64,000 nt of DNA from Lactiplantibacillus pentosus. GTDB lineage: Bacteria > Bacillota > Bacilli > Lactobacillales > Lactobacillaceae. Below, one piece after another: positions 15,917-25,694 of the stretch. The position numbers were made by a program, and so were the translations under genes. The stretch lies in NCBI RefSeq assembly GCF_003641185.1, contig NZ_CP032757.1, forward strand, positions 2,480,001 through 2,544,000, written 5' to 3'. The first letter of the stretch is position 1; each line of letters begins with the position of its first letter. Below the pieces are notes generated by a model. The model was not told where the DNA came from. It did no database searches and was given only the letters and a program-made list of their open reading frames with translations.

Positions 15917-17440
15917 CTAATCATCCATGATTGGTTTGTCATACCCGTCATCTGGGAAGGTCACCGTGAAGCGCGTCCCTTCATTCTCAGCACTATCGAC
16001 TTCAATCGACCCACCATGTTGTTGCACGAGTTGGTGCGAAATCGCGAGCCCGAGGCCAGATTCACCATACTTGGTACTCTTCCGCGACGGATCAGCCTTA
16101 TAGTAACGTTCCCAAATATTCTTGACCTGATCCGGTGTCATGCCGATACCGTGGTCTTGAATGGAGATGACCGTCGCGTGCTCAGTTCGTTGACCAGTCA
16201 CTTCGATGGCACTACCTTGTGAGAATTGGATGGCGTTCTGCATGATATTAAACAACACTTGAACAAAGCGGTCATAGTCAGCCCAGACCGGCAGTTTATC
16301 AGGTGCAGTCAATACAAAATGGTCATCCGAAGCATCAGCCTTCTTTGTGAGTTGTTCAACTAAGTTATGCAAAACTTCAGCGCCGTCAAAATTGGTCTTG
16401 TTCAAAGCAATCTGACCGGTCCGAATCTTTTCATAATCCAAATTCTCATTGACTAACCGGATCAAACGTTTCGTTTCGTTTTGCATCAGTTCAATTGAAT
16501 GGGCCTTATCCTCTTCCGGAATCGCATCATAAGCGAGGCCTTCCAGAATTCCATTGATGGTCGTTAACGGTGTCCGCATTTCATGAGCAGCATCCGCCAT
16601 AAATTCACGTCGCCGTTTTTCTTGGCGTTTGATTTCTTCATTAGACTCACGCAAGGAACTGACCATGCCGTTGAAATCATCGGCCAAATCATCGATTTCA
16701 TCCTTGTGATTACTGTCCACTTGAATATCAAAATCGCCATTGGCAACGGAGTGCGTTGCATACCGCAGCCGGTTGATGCGTCGGACAGAATACCGTGCTA
16801 GCACGTAGCTCAGCAGTAGGGCCGCAATCCCAGAGACCAGCAACGCGATGAACAGGTTCTTTTCAATCTGTTGCTCACTCGCCTGTAAGGTCTGTTCGAA
16901 GGACCCGATTGAAATCGCACCGACGAACTTCTTGGTACTCCCATTCTTATAGAACAACGGCACGAGCACATCAATCGTTCGCAGCGACGGCGTATTCACG
17001 GGTTGGTCGCGGTTACGCGTCCGGAAAGTGACGTGTGGCGACTGGGTAATGATCTTATTTTGCTTCAGCTTTTTCCAATCCTTGGCTGAAATCTTCGGAT
17101 CATAGATCGACCCACCCGGGGCACTATCCATCGACGCGCCAATGCCAGTCGGATAGACCAGCTTCTTATTCGCGTCATAGACCGAAAAATGGATGTGTTG
17201 ATCCCGTAAAATCACCGTACCATCGCTTAAGAACTGCTGATTGAACCCCACGACTTTGTTGGTTTTTGTATTGTAGCGAATCGCTTCTTTTTCAATACTC
17301 GCGGCGTACTGTTGTAGCTGTTGCCACGAATTGTTATAGAGCATCGTTCTGGTGGTTCGAATAAACGAAAACCCCAGGACCACGATCACCGTGATAATCA
17401 CGGCAAAGAATGCCAGCATTTGTTGATAAATCAGTTTCAT
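15917..17440 (-). CDS. Sensor histidine kinase (HAMP-HisKA-HATPase)
   Basis: Membrane sensor of 507 residues that phosphorylates the paired response regulator. A first helix (~5-27) and a second (~193-215) bracket a 165-residue extracytoplasmic sensor domain. HAMP follows (~216-270), then the dimerisation domain with the phospho-His in DAAHEMRTPLTTI, and the ATPase with N box NIMQNAIQFS, G1 QDHGIGM and G2 GESGLGLAI. The start overlaps the regulator stop by 4 bp (ATGA), so the pair is translationally coupled. Order and domain type resemble cell-envelope or antimicrobial-peptide sensors; the signal is not known. Confidence 0.93.
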   Translation of the reverse strand: MKLIYQQMLAFFAVIITVIVVLGFSFIRTTRTMLYNNSWQQLQQYAASIEKEAIRYNTKTNKVVGFNQQFLSDGTVILRDQHIHFSVYDANKKLVYPTGIGASMDSAPGGSIYDPKISAKDWKKLKQNKIITQSPHVTFRTRNRDQPVNTPSLRTIDVLVPLFYKNGSTKKFVGAISIGSFEQTLQASEQQIEKNLFIALLVSGIAALLLSYVLARYSVRRINRLRYATHSVANGDFDIQVDSNHKDEIDDLADDFNGMVSSLRESNEEIKRQEKRRREFMADAAHEMRTPLTTINGILEGLAYDAIPEEDKAHSIELMQNETKRLIRLVNENLDYEKIRTGQIALNKTNFDGAEVLHNLVEQLTKKADASDDHFVLTAPDKLPVWADYDRFVQVLFNIMQNAIQFSQGSAIEVTGQRTEHATVISIQDHGIGMTPDQVKNIWERYYKADPSRKSTKYGESGLGLAISHQLVQQHGGSIEVDSAENEGTRFTVTFPDDGYDKPIMDD

Positions 17441-18165
17441 TGAGCGTCAACTCCACTATCATCAAACTTGTAGCCGACCCCCCAAACCGTCTGGATGATT
17501 TGTGGACCAGCCTTTTCAATCTTCTGCCGTAACTTCTTGATGTGGGCGTCAACCGTCCGCTCATCACCGTAGTATTCATAGTCCCAAACGAGTTGTAACA
17601 GCTGTTCCCGTGAGAAGACTTGCCGTGGCTTTTGGGCCAGCGTCTTCAATAAGTCAAATTCTTTTGGTGTCAAATCTTGAATCTGGACACCGGCTAAGTA
17701 AGCTTCACGCGTCTTCGTATTGAGCTTAAAGTGGTCCGTCTGTACATCAAATGAACTGACTGCATTGGCCGGTTGCTCAGCAGGCGCCGTCTTGGTCAAG
17801 TCTGCCCGCCGGTGTAATGCTTTGATCCGAGCAATCAGCGTAATTGGTGAAAATGGCTTGGTGACATAGTCGTCAGCACCCATTTCGAGGCCCAGTACTT
17901 GGTCACTTTCTGAGTCACGAGCCGTCAACATAATAATTGGTACAGTTGGAGAAGCCTTGCGAATATCCGCACTAACTTGCATCCCATCTTTACCGGGTAA
18001 GTTTAAATCAAGTGTCACCATATCCCAACCGTTGGGATCTTCGTTGAACATCTCAACGGCTTCATTACCATCATAAGCAAAGTGGGCGTCCCACTGTTCC
18101 TTCTTAAAAAACATCGCCATCATTTCAGAGACGGATTTATTATCTTCAATCATTAATAGTTTCAT
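17437..18165 (-). CDS. OmpR-family response regulator
   Basis: DNA-binding regulator of 242 residues. The receiver domain has the acidic pocket (E7, D8), phospho-acceptor D53 in TLDLNLPG and the conserved Lys in TKPFSP. An inserted linker rich in Ala and Pro (~120-140) joins a winged-helix domain with LTPKEFDLLKTLA and ERTVDAHIKKLRQKI. It is the first gene of the two-gene operon with the kinase. Upstream lies a 336-bp region with an AT-rich promoter zone; autoregulation is common in this family but is not shown here. Confidence 0.93.
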   Translation of the reverse strand: MKLLMIEDNKSVSEMMAMFFKKEQWDAHFAYDGNEAVEMFNEDPNGWDMVTLDLNLPGKDGMQVSADIRKASPTVPIIMLTARDSESDQVLGLEMGADDYVTKPFSPITLIARIKALHRRADLTKTAPAEQPANAVSSFDVQTDHFKLNTKTREAYLAGVQIQDLTPKEFDLLKTLAQKPRQVFSREQLLQLVWDYEYYGDERTVDAHIKKLRQKIEKAGPQIIQTVWGVGYKFDDSGVDAQ

Positions 18166-18400
18166 AGTCCAACGTCCTCCAAGTTAATTACAATTGCTAA
18201 CTATATTGATTAATCATCATGTATTAACCTACTTATTATCATACCCTACTTCGCGCTAGGATTCAGGATTAGTATAACAACAAATTTATAACAAACCTTG
18301 GCTGATTTGTGAAAGATTTGTGTCAAACTGCAATTCGTGGGTCTCATCAGGCCATGGTGGCAGGAATGCTCAGGCCACGAGAATACTGGTCTTAGGGCGC
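18166..18400. other. Promoter region of the two-component operon
   Basis: No gene seen. An AT-rich zone (18181-18300) contains -10-like hexamers and the direct repeat of GATTTGTG types near 18303-18325, typical of OmpR-type sites but not decisive. Confidence 0.35.
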
Positions 18401-18447
18401 AAAAAACAATTCTCTCAGCCGGTTCCCCTGCTTTGAAAATTGTTTTT
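18401..18447 (-). terminator. Terminator of the UPF0210/ACT operon
   Basis: AAAAACAATT pairs with AATTGTTTTTT across a GC-containing loop with its own small stem (CAGGGGAACCGGCTG), 55 bp past the UPF0210 stop. Confidence 0.6.
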
Positions 18448-18501
18448 CATCGTGATCGTGTTACGGTCTGACGATTAGCTTGCCACCAAGACCGCTGCCA
18501 C

Positions 18502-19845
18502 TTAATTTTTAAATGAATGAATTGGGGCCGGAATATGACCGCCACGATTGATAAACGTCGTCGGCTGGTTCTGGTTGACCGGCATCACCGGTGCACTCCC
18601 AAACAAACCCCCGAATTCGACTGCTTCGCCAACGTCCTTGCCAGTTGCTGGAATGACCCGAACCGCAGTCGTCTTATTGTTGATCATACCGATTGCGGCT
18701 TCATCCGCAATCATCCCGCTGATCGTCGCCGCGCTGGTATCACCAGGAACCGCAATCATGTCGAGTCCAACGGAACAAACTGCCGTCATCGCTTCTAGCT
18801 TTTCAATGTTCAAACGTCCCGCGCTGACCGCTCGAATCATCTCAGCATCTTCCGAAACTGGAATAAATGCGCCAGACAAGCCACCGACGTGTTCACAAGC
18901 CATGACACCACCTTTTTTGACCGCATCATTTAACAGTGCCAGTGCCGCGGTCGTCCCCGGTGCCCCGACACTTTCTAAGCCAATTTCTTCCAAGATTTCA
19001 GCGACTGAATCACCTTCATTAGGCGTTGGTGCCAGTGACAAGTCAACAATTCCAAATGGCACGTGCAACCGTTCCGCCGCGATGGTACCGACGAACTGCC
19101 CCATCCGCGTCACTTTAAAGGCCGTCTTCTTAATTTGTTCAGAGACCACGTCGATCGATTGACCGCGGACTTCTTCTAACGCCCGTTTGACAACGCCCGG
19201 GCCGCTGATTCCCACGTTAATGACCCGGTCGGCCTCACCGACACCGTGAAACGCACCAGCCATGAACGGATTATCATCAACGGCATTCGCGAAGACCACC
19301 AAACTCATACAGTTCACCGGATCATCCGCCGCAATCTGCTTGATGATGTGACCCATCTCACCGACGGCATCCAGGTTAATGCCGGCACGGGTCGAACCGA
19401 CGTTGACCGAACTGCAAACGCGCGTGGTCGCCGCCAGTGCTTCAGGAATCGAGGCAATCAGCTTACGGTCGCCACTTTGATAACCCTTTTGCACGAGTGC
19501 TGAAAAGCCACCAATCAAATCAACGCCCAGTGCCTGCGCTGCCCGTTCCATCGTTACCGCGTAGGCCACGTAATCGTGGTCGGCACTCGCAGCGGCAATC
19601 AAGGCGATGGGTGTCACCGCAATGCGTTTGTTAATGATTGGAATCCCGTATTCTTCTTGGATCTGCTCAGCAACCTTGACTAAATCTTTGGCACTCGTCG
19701 TAATTTTGTCATAGATTTTTTGCCGCGACCGTTCACCATCGCTATCGATACAGTCGAAAAGCGAGATGCCCATCGTAATGGTCCGAATGTCCAAATTCTC
19801 TTCGGCGACCATCTGGATTGTTTCTAATATTGACCGACTTTCCAT
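18502..19845 (-). CDS. UPF0210 / PFL-family protein (DUF711)
   Basis: 447-residue cytoplasmic protein of unknown function. The family shows distant structural similarity to glycyl-radical enzymes but lacks their radical motif. Conserved blocks here are [49 protein letters not shown] and [27 protein letters not shown]. It is encoded 9 bp after the ACT-domain gene; this pairing is widely conserved in Firmicutes, so the ACT protein probably senses an amino acid for it. Length is normal for the family and no defects are seen. Confidence 0.9.
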   Translation of the reverse strand: MESRSILETIQMVAEENLDIRTITMGISLFDCIDSDGERSRQKIYDKITTSAKDLVKVAEQIQEEYGIPIINKRIAVTPIALIAAASADHDYVAYAVTMERAAQALGVDLIGGFSALVQKGYQSGDRKLIASIPEALAATTRVCSSVNVGSTRAGINLDAVGEMGHIIKQIAADDPVNCMSLVVFANAVDDNPFMAGAFHGVGEADRVINVGISGPGVVKRALEEVRGQSIDVVSEQIKKTAFKVTRMGQFVGTIAAERLHVPFGIVDLSLAPTPNEGDSVAEILEEIGLESVGAPGTTAALALLNDAVKKGGVMACEHVGGLSGAFIPVSEDAEMIRAVSAGRLNIEKLEAMTAVCSVGLDMIAVPGDTSAATISGMIADEAAIGMINNKTTAVRVIPATGKDVGEAVEFGGLFGSAPVMPVNQNQPTTFINRGGHIPAPIHSFKN

Positions 19846-19854
19846 GATGACCTC

Positions 19855-20124
19855 CTATAATTTCTGAATGGCATCGAAGACAGCCTGACGCTGAATCCGA
19901 ATCGTGAGTTGTGACGCTTCTCCCAGCGCTTCAAGCTTGGCTTTGGCCGAGGCAAAACTCAACTGGTCATCATCCCATTCGGCTGACAACATCATGGTAA
20001 AGTTATGATCCATCAACGTTTGCGAAATATCGACAATATTAATGTTCAACCGGGCTAATTCGTTTGCGACCTTGGCAACGATCCCAACTTGATCCTGACC
20101 AACGACAGTAATAATTGCTTTCAT
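19855..20124 (-). CDS. ACT-domain protein (UPF0237)
   Basis: Small 89-residue ligand-binding protein with one ACT domain ([26 protein letters not shown]) and the family's second half around [15 protein letters not shown]. Related to the regulatory part of GcvR. Likely an amino-acid sensor for the UPF0210 protein encoded immediately downstream. A GGAGGGTCATATACA site precedes the ATG. Confidence 0.9.
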   Translation of the reverse strand: MKAIITVVGQDQVGIVAKVANELARLNINIVDISQTLMDHNFTMMLSAEWDDDQLSFASAKAKLEALGEASQLTIRIQRQAVFDAIQKL

Positions 20125-20351
20125 TGTATATGACCCTCCACTTGACGCATGATTGCTTGCGTTTAATTGTTCATATCATAGCATGACTATTGCGGAAACG
20201 CACTGCTTTGCGGCCGATTTTTACGAGGCAGCGGCTACGAGTTAATGAAGTAACTCATGAGAATAATAAGAGATTCCTCATTAAGATAGGCGTTGCAGCG
20301 GGGTTTTGCTATAATGAAAAATGCTGATTATTTTCAGAAAGGAGTCTTATT

Positions 20352-21290
20352 TTGACACAACAACATCACTTACGGGGCGTGCTGCTGGCGAGCAGTGCCT
20401 GTATTCTCTGGGGCATTTCCGGCGTTGCGGCGAGTACCCTCTTCATTGCCAATCCGCATCTAACTGCCATGTGGCTGACTCAGGTGCGCATGATTAGTGC
20501 GGGCCTGATCCTGATTATCTGGGGATTAATCGCGGGTAAACAGCCGTTTAAAATCTGGCGTGCGCGTCATGATGCTTGGACGGTGGTCAGCTATGGCCTT
20601 CTAGGTCTCATTCCAGTCCAACTCTGCTATTTTGAAGCGGTGCGGGCCGGAAACGCACCCGTTGCGACCATTATTCAATTCCTGGGACCATTTATCATTA
20701 GCATTTATTACTTCTTATTTAAACACGTCCTTCCCAGTCGCGTGGAAGGACTTGGGATGTTGATGGCCTTTATCGGCACCGTGCTGATTGTGACGCACGG
20801 CCACTTGAATAGCCTGGCCATCTCGCCAGTGGTGCTCTTTTGGGGCGGGCTCTCCGCAATCGGGGTCGCCACTAACACCTTGATCCCACGGACACTGCTT
20901 CCGAAATACGGGGCATTGACGGTCACGGGCTGGGGACTGCTGATTGCCGGTATTTTTCTAACTGCACTACAACCGATGTGGCGCGTCCACCTGACGCTGA
21001 CGTGGTTCCAATTCGGCTTGCTACTAGTCATCATCCTGTTAGGAACGGTCGCCCCATTCTTAATGTTTGCTCGTAGTCTCAGCGACATTTTACCGACGAC
21101 CGCTAGTCTAATGGATGCGTTTGAACCATTAGCCGCGACGGTCTTCTCGATCGCGTTTCTGAACGTCCAACTGACTCGCTTTGATTTTATCGGGGGCCTA
21201 CTCGTCATCTTGGCAGTCATGGCACTTTCTATCAATCCACACCGGATGTTCAGACATTTGCGCCGCCGACGGACACATACGAGTTCTTAA
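20352..21290 (+). CDS. EamA-family (DMT) transporter
   Basis: Ten-helix inner-membrane carrier of 312 residues from two EamA repeats, with ILWGISGVAASTLF in the first helix and TTASLMDAFEPLAATVFSI in the second repeat. Substrates in this family are metabolites, amino acids or drugs; none can be assigned. The start is TTG at 20352, 7 bp after AAAGGAG, since no ATG sits close to that site. The C-terminus is basic and cytoplasmic. It is a single gene upstream of tmRNA and divergent from the ACT gene. Confidence 0.85.
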   Translation: MTQQHHLRGVLLASSACILWGISGVAASTLFIANPHLTAMWLTQVRMISAGLILIIWGLIAGKQPFKIWRARHDAWTVVSYGLLGLIPVQLCYFEAVRAGNAPVATIIQFLGPFIISIYYFLFKHVLPSRVEGLGMLMAFIGTVLIVTHGHLNSLAISPVVLFWGGLSAIGVATNTLIPRTLLPKYGALTVTGWGLLIAGIFLTALQPMWRVHLTLTWFQFGLLLVIILLGTVAPFLMFARSLSDILPTTASLMDAFEPLAATVFSIAFLNVQLTRFDFIGGLLVILAVMALSINPHRMFRHLRRRRTHTSS

Positions 21291-21405
21291 ATTTTTGAAA
21301 TCGCGCTAAGGCCGCTCAAAATCACCGTTTTAACATTAACCGGCAATCTTAGACAGATTAGTTGGCAGAATCAACAGGCTATGCTAAACTAAGATTGTTG
21401 AATTT

Positions 21406-21774
21406 GGGGATGTTCTGGATTCGACAGGTATAGTTTGAGTTCGGATTGCGCTTCGTAGGTTGCGTCTACGTAAAAACGCTCAGTTTAAATTATAACTGCA
21501 AAAAATAATAACAATTCTTACGCTTTAGCTGCCTAATAAGCGCTTAACGTAGATCCTCCTAGAATCGTCCATGTTCTAGATCTGGGTCCTAAATTTAGTG
21601 GACTTACGCTCAAAGCTTCCACCTGGAGTTGCGAGAAGAGACTAATCAGGTTAGTCATTGCTGGGTGCCCTGTCACACGGCGTTTGTAATGATGAAATTC
21701 AAATAGTATGACTATGAGCGTAGATATCCGAGGGGCAATATGCTTGGACGCGAGTTCGACTCTCGCCATCTCCA
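21406..21774 (+). ncRNA. ssrA: Transfer-messenger RNA (tmRNA)
   Basis: Rescues stalled ribosomes with SmpB. The 5' end GGGGATG pairs with CATCTCC at the 3' end to form the acceptor stem, with A as discriminator; CCA is not encoded. The T arm is GCGAGTTCGACTCTCGC. The tag frame reads GCA AAA AAT AAT AAC AAT TCT TAC GCT TTA GCT GCC TAA, giving AKNNNNSYALAA. A terminator follows 60 bp downstream. Length 369 nt is normal. Confidence 0.96.
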
Positions 21775-21833
21775 TTAATGATTTTCAGGACGATGTAATA
21801 AGCTCCAGAACACTTGTTATATCGGTATTCATC

Positions 21834-21866
21834 AAAGCTATCTTAAACGGATAGCTTTTTTATTTT
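21834..21866 (+). terminator. Terminator of tmRNA
   Basis: AAAGCTATC pairs with GATAGCTTT around TTAAACG, followed by TTTTTATTTT. Confidence 0.85.
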
Positions 21867-21902
21867 GCTTTGATTGCTCCACTATGGCAGGGTTTTTTCG
21901 TC

Positions 21903-21942
21903 AAAAAAATCGCCATAACAGCAACTGCCATTACGACGATTT
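21903..21942 (-). terminator. Terminator of the ECF S-component gene
   Basis: Minus-strand AAATCGTCGTAATGGCAG pairs imperfectly with CTGTTATGGCGATTT, followed by four more T, 12 bp past the stop. Confidence 0.6.
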
Positions 21943-21954
21943 CCAATTTCTAGA

Positions 21955-22515
21955 TTATAAACTTCCCAATCGGCGGCGATTGAAGCCCACCTGAGTGAGG
22001 ATCCGATACAGCAATGGGACAAGGACCACACACGCTACCGCATTGATTGTCGCCGCTAGTAAGCTCGTAAACGACCCAATCATCGCAACTTTTAGTGTGG
22101 TTCCGACCATTAGCGCCTCGATAACACCGGTACACCAAGACGTGATGATCTTAGTCAATCCTGCCACAAACGAAACCCAGTAGAGCTTGGCCAAGCTGTG
22201 TTCCGTGTAGCCAATTGACTTGAAGCTTAAGTTGACCATTGCGGCCAGGATAATCGCTTCAATCACAGTTAACCAGGCTGTCGCCGCATAACCGTTCAAA
22301 ATATCGAATAAGCCCAGTCCAATGGCCCCAGCTGCGGCTCCGTAGCCGAAGCCTAGTAACATCACGGCCAGAACCGTTAAAATATTGCCAAAGTGAATAA
22401 ATGGCCGCCCGACGATTGCCGGTAACGGAATTCTTAAGACACTGATTCCAATGAAAATAATTGCGGCAAAAAGTCCGGTAAAGACTAACTTCTTTAAGTG
22501 TTCAGACCGACCCAT
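21955..22515 (-). CDS. ECF transporter substrate-binding (S) component
   Basis: Six-helix vitamin-binding membrane protein of 186 residues that docks with the shared EcfAAT energy module (encoded elsewhere). N-terminal KKLVFTGLFAAIIFIGI is the usual module-docking helix; GRPFIHFGNILTVLAVML and GAAAGAIGLGLFDILNG form the substrate-facing region. The vitamin is not identifiable; no riboswitch is visible upstream. A GGAGGGTCAATGA site precedes the ATG. Single gene with its own terminator. Confidence 0.8.
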   Translation of the reverse strand: MGRSEHLKKLVFTGLFAAIIFIGISVLRIPLPAIVGRPFIHFGNILTVLAVMLLGFGYGAAAGAIGLGLFDILNGYAATAWLTVIEAIILAAMVNLSFKSIGYTEHSLAKLYWVSFVAGLTKIITSWCTGVIEALMVGTTLKVAMIGSFTSLLAATINAVACVVLVPLLYRILTQVGFNRRRLGSL

Positions 22516-22591
22516 TCATTGACCCTCCATTCTTACACATTGTTTTATCATCTAATTTTAATACAAAATCGGACTGAATGATAGTCCTAAT

Positions 22592-22909
22592 TTATTGAGG
22601 GCGTCTGGGCATCACAATAATCGTGGCCTTGCTCGTCTTAGTTGCGCTGATTTGATAGGCCACTGCTAATAAATCATACGCTGCCCGTGGCATATCATAG
22701 TCATGGCACAGCAAATAGTAGCCCAGGTCGACGCCAATCTGGTGTGCGACCGCCACAGGATCACCGCTCTGATTAAGACGTTGCTGCGCCCGGGCTACTA
22801 ACCGGGCCAAGACCACATTACTGCGAACGTCAATTGTCATACTTGCAAGTGCTAATTGCGCTGCCAACCGCTCCCTGGGTTGGCTTGCGCGTGCTTTTGC
22901 CTTCGCCAT
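22592..22909 (-). CDS. Small helical protein of unknown function (105 aa)
   Basis: Not recognised. I place the start at the ATG at 22907-22909 (MAKAKARASQ), which has GAGGAG 10 bp upstream; a longer frame starting at 22975 lacks a ribosome site. The protein is basic at the start, then all-helical in appearance (LAAQLALAS ... VVLARLVARAQQRLNQ ... HQIGVDLGYYLL ... AAYDLLAVAYQI) and ends MPRRPQ. Size and four-helix pattern recall bacteriocin immunity proteins, but I see no diagnostic motif and no bacteriocin gene nearby. Confidence 0.6.
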   Translation of the reverse strand: MAKAKARASQPRERLAAQLALASMTIDVRSNVVLARLVARAQQRLNQSGDPVAVAHQIGVDLGYYLLCHDYDMPRAAYDLLAVAYQISATKTSKATIIVMPRRPQ

Positions 22910-23129
22910 CTTCCTCAACTCCTCATTGTTATCATAGGAGTTTCGCTTTGGCTTGGCAACGAATGACACCCTCAAAACCGCGTCATGACAACCCTCAGTT
23001 ACATTTCACAAAATAATTTATGTTCAAATTTCATTCCTAATCCAAGCAATTCGCGGTACTGATTCAACTTGAATCAATACGTCAGTTTAGTTTACGAATT
23101 AATTTATGTTCACACCGACGCGTCGAACA

Positions 23130-24326
23130 CTAGGCATCCTGGTCGGTAAGTCCCCAGATCAGCACGACGATTCCAACGATCAAGACACCGACAAAAACCA
23201 TGAAGATGGCTGGAATCGTGAAACCAATCGTCATCAAGGCACCAATCAGGAATGGGCCAATCGTTGCGCCAATTCGGCCGATCGACTGTGCACTTCCCAT
23301 TCCCATCCCACGAATATCGGCTGGAAACTGCCCAGGCGTAAAGGCAATCATGATGCCCCACGCACCAAGGGTGAAAAATGAGAGCCAGGCGCCGCTAATA
23401 ATGATCATCGTTGGATTATTGGCTAATCCGAAAGCAGCGGCACTAACCATTGTGCCAATCAAATAGGTCGTTAAAACGGCTTTACGAGACACAACACCAA
23501 TCAACCATGCGGCCAGGTAGTAGCCCGGTAATTGGGCCAAACTCATTAGCAGCGTATAACCAAAGCCGTGTACCAACGAAAACCCGCGTAATACAAGCAC
23601 ACTTGGCAGCCATAAAAACATTCCGTAATAGGTGAACATAATGACGAACCATAGTACGCTGAGGCAGATGGTCGCCCGCCGATGTGTTGGTGACCAAACT
23701 CGCCGCAGGGCTCCCCTGAAAGCGACTCGCTCAACCGAGGGCGCCCCTGCTTCGGTCGTTTCCGCTGGTAAATGCCGCCGCAATCCTAACGCGTATAAGC
23801 CCATCAACGCAGTGATCAGAACAGTCAAACGCCAGCCAATCATCGGCATCACTATGAAAGATAGCAGTGACGCCGCAATCCAACCGATCGCCCAGAAGCT
23901 ATCCACTAGCACTAACATCCGCGACCGTTGGGTACCACGATAATGGTCCGCAATCGTCGTGGCGGCAACTGGCAGCTCGCCACCCAGCCCGATACCAGTG
24001 ATTAAGCGTACCGCGATAAACCACCCGACACTGGGCGTCACCGTCAATAATAGATTACCGATTGAAAATAATAGCAAGGTCCCAATCAAGACTGGTTTAC
24101 GACCGAACTTGTCGGCTAAATAGCCACACCCCAAGGCCCCAATCATCCCCAATGATGTCACGGCGCTGACGGCCCCCAGTTGACCCGCTGTTAAATGCCA
24201 GCTTTGTTTGATGACTGGCATGATAAATGATAGTAATGCAACGTCGAGTGCATCGAACAGCCACGCCGTTCCAATCACCCATAGCAACTTATGACTCGCC
24301 AGTTGCTTGACACTTACTGTATTCAT
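23130..24326 (-). CDS. niaP: MFS transporter, NiaP-like (probable niacin uptake)
   Basis: Twelve-helix permease of 398 residues from the aromatic-acid/SV2-like MFS branch. Landmarks are FDALDVALLSFIMPVI in helix 1, the loop GYLADKFGRKPVL and RLITGIGLGGELPVAATTIADH, which is typical of NiaP and its relatives. The gene lies 93 bp downstream of an NrtR-type regulator gene on the same strand, and NrtR controls NAD-salvage genes including niaP in many bacteria (established). Nicotinate or nicotinamide is therefore the best substrate guess. The intergenic region carries palindromes that fit an operator. Confidence 0.75.
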   Translation of the reverse strand: MNTVSVKQLASHKLLWVIGTAWLFDALDVALLSFIMPVIKQSWHLTAGQLGAVSAVTSLGMIGALGCGYLADKFGRKPVLIGTLLLFSIGNLLLTVTPSVGWFIAVRLITGIGLGGELPVAATTIADHYRGTQRSRMLVLVDSFWAIGWIAASLLSFIVMPMIGWRLTVLITALMGLYALGLRRHLPAETTEAGAPSVERVAFRGALRRVWSPTHRRATICLSVLWFVIMFTYYGMFLWLPSVLVLRGFSLVHGFGYTLLMSLAQLPGYYLAAWLIGVVSRKAVLTTYLIGTMVSAAAFGLANNPTMIIISGAWLSFFTLGAWGIMIAFTPGQFPADIRGMGMGSAQSIGRIGATIGPFLIGALMTIGFTIPAIFMVFVGVLIVGIVVLIWGLTDQDA

Positions 24327-24365
24327 TAGACTTCTCCCCCATAGACCTAACCCGTTATCGGTTTT

Positions 24366-24407
24366 AGGTATTTTTTACCTTTAAAGGTGGTATAAAGGTA
24401 TCACACC
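24366..24407. promoter_or_regulatory. Candidate NrtR operator upstream of niaP
   Basis: Overlapping symmetry in 42 bp: GGTATTTTTTACC (24367-24379), the perfect 12-bp palindrome ACCTTTAAAGGT (24377-24388) and GGTATAAAGGTAT. Position between the regulator and transporter genes supports an operator. Confidence 0.5.
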
Positions 24408-24419
24408 AATCAAACGGTG

Positions 24420-25175
24420 TCAACCGGCTGATTTGAGGCGATACACTTTGGCAGGCCGTCCAGATGAATGGGACTGGGCCGTTCCCGCCTCCACGAAGAG
24501 ATGCGCATGGGTCTTACGAAAATTGGAATTGTCGATCGTCGTCACGGGACGGCGCCACAAAATCGCGTAGACCTCTCGCGCTTGCTTGAGTGTAAAGTGC
24601 GAACCGAGCACCAGTAAGATGGTCGGCGCATAATCCAGGCGATTGCGCACCCGTTGTAGCGCCGTCTTAATGATCAACGCATGGTCAGCGGTCAACGACT
24701 GTACTGGCGGGGTCTGTTGATAAAATTCCGCGGCACTCACAGCATCCGCCACACCTTTAAACGTCAACTCGCCAGCCACCAAGTCATCGCGGTCTTGCCG
24801 CGGTGTCACTGCAAACCACCGGACATCCCGCGCGCCATAGCCGGGAACGAGCTGCGGTTTGACAGGCAAGTAGACCATATAAGTCAATGCCAAGGACCGC
24901 TCATCTGGTACCCGCGCCACCGCAGTAAACGTTCCCAATTGTTCGGTATGGAATTGGGCCAATTGGACGCCCAGCTTCTCACGAACTAAGCGCAATGCCG
25001 CGGCATCCGCACTCTCGTCAGCACGTAAATAAGTCGTCGGCAAGCCCCAAGTTTCCTTAAAGGGTGCGTGATTACGCTGCAGCAGTAAAATCAGCAACTG
25101 CTTGGTCACGGGATCAAAACTCCAAATAATATTTGTAATACTGATTAGCGGTCGATTACTAACTGGCTGCGTCAT
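24420..25175 (-). CDS. nrtR: NrtR-type regulator (Nudix domain plus winged helix)
   Basis: Transcription regulator of NAD metabolism that senses ADP-ribose through a catalytically inactive Nudix domain (family knowledge). 251 residues from the ATG at 25173-25175, which follows AGGAGGAAG; an upstream extension has no ribosome site. Residues ~1-150 form the Nudix fold (WGLPTTYLRADESADAAALRLVREKLGV: the Nudix box lacks the usual Glu set). Residues ~165-250 form the winged helix with FTLKQAREVYAILW, DNSNFRKTHAHLF and the closing GRPAKVYRLK, diagnostic of NrtR. It precedes the niaP-like gene. A terminator separates it from the small gene upstream. Confidence 0.85.
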   Translation of the reverse strand: MTQPVSNRPLISITNIIWSFDPVTKQLLILLLQRNHAPFKETWGLPTTYLRADESADAAALRLVREKLGVQLAQFHTEQLGTFTAVARVPDERSLALTYMVYLPVKPQLVPGYGARDVRWFAVTPRQDRDDLVAGELTFKGVADAVSAAEFYQQTPPVQSLTADHALIIKTALQRVRNRLDYAPTILLVLGSHFTLKQAREVYAILWRRPVTTIDNSNFRKTHAHLFVEAGTAQSHSSGRPAKVYRLKSAG

Positions 25176-25192
25176 GGTCGACTTCCTCCTAC

Positions 25193-25224
25193 AAAAACGG
25201 CCACTGGCAAGTGCCGTGGCCGTA
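25193..25224 (-). terminator. Terminator between the 54-residue gene and nrtR
   Basis: ACGGCCAC pairs with GTGGCCGT, followed by TTTTTG on the minus strand. Confidence 0.75.
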
Positions 25225-25236
25225 ACGTTCATTATT

Positions 25237-25401
25237 TTAGTTAATGGCTTGCAACGCTTGAACGGTCCAGCCATTGATGGCGGACTTTTCAATAATTGCC
25301 TTTTTAATTTCCCAGACATCCGCCTTGATATAACGGTGTCGGGCGGTCATCAGTGGTATATCAGTGTAAACCTCTTGACCGCGATTAATGGTAACTCGCA
25401 T
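25237..25401 (-). CDS. Small conserved-looking protein (54 aa), function unknown
   Basis: Not recognised. I choose the ATG at 25399-25401 (MRVTINRGQEVYTDIP) after AAAGGATG; the longer frame upstream has no such site. The sequence alternates beta-like and helical segments (ADVWEIKKAIIEKSAI) and is soluble. It has its own terminator. Confidence 0.55.
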   Translation of the reverse strand: MRVTINRGQEVYTDIPLMTARHRYIKADVWEIKKAIIEKSAINGWTVQALQAIN

Positions 25402-25694
25402 TAAATTACATCCTTTCCTAATGCTCAGGAAATTTGTAAATAATTCTAATACTAAATACTGGGGCAAGTACGTGATACTAAAAATTAATTTATTCAAAGT
25501 CTGAGATAATTTAGTTCGACGTCGTGAAATCCCCCGAACCAGTAATTAACTTTAACATACCCCGCCGTGAATCGCTAACAGAACGACCGCGTTTTGAATT
25601 ATTTTAAACTTCTTTAGCAAATGAAGGCGTTTACATTGCCTTGAATTCACAATGGCCTTACACTGAAGGTAACTTGATAACGGGAGGTTTTTAC

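Noticed and set aside
25636..25666. TTGCCTTGAATTCACA upstream of the 36-residue gene as a fifth MerR-type promoter
   Set aside because: Resembles the -35 half, but no -10 box lies 19 bp further and the dyad is absent.
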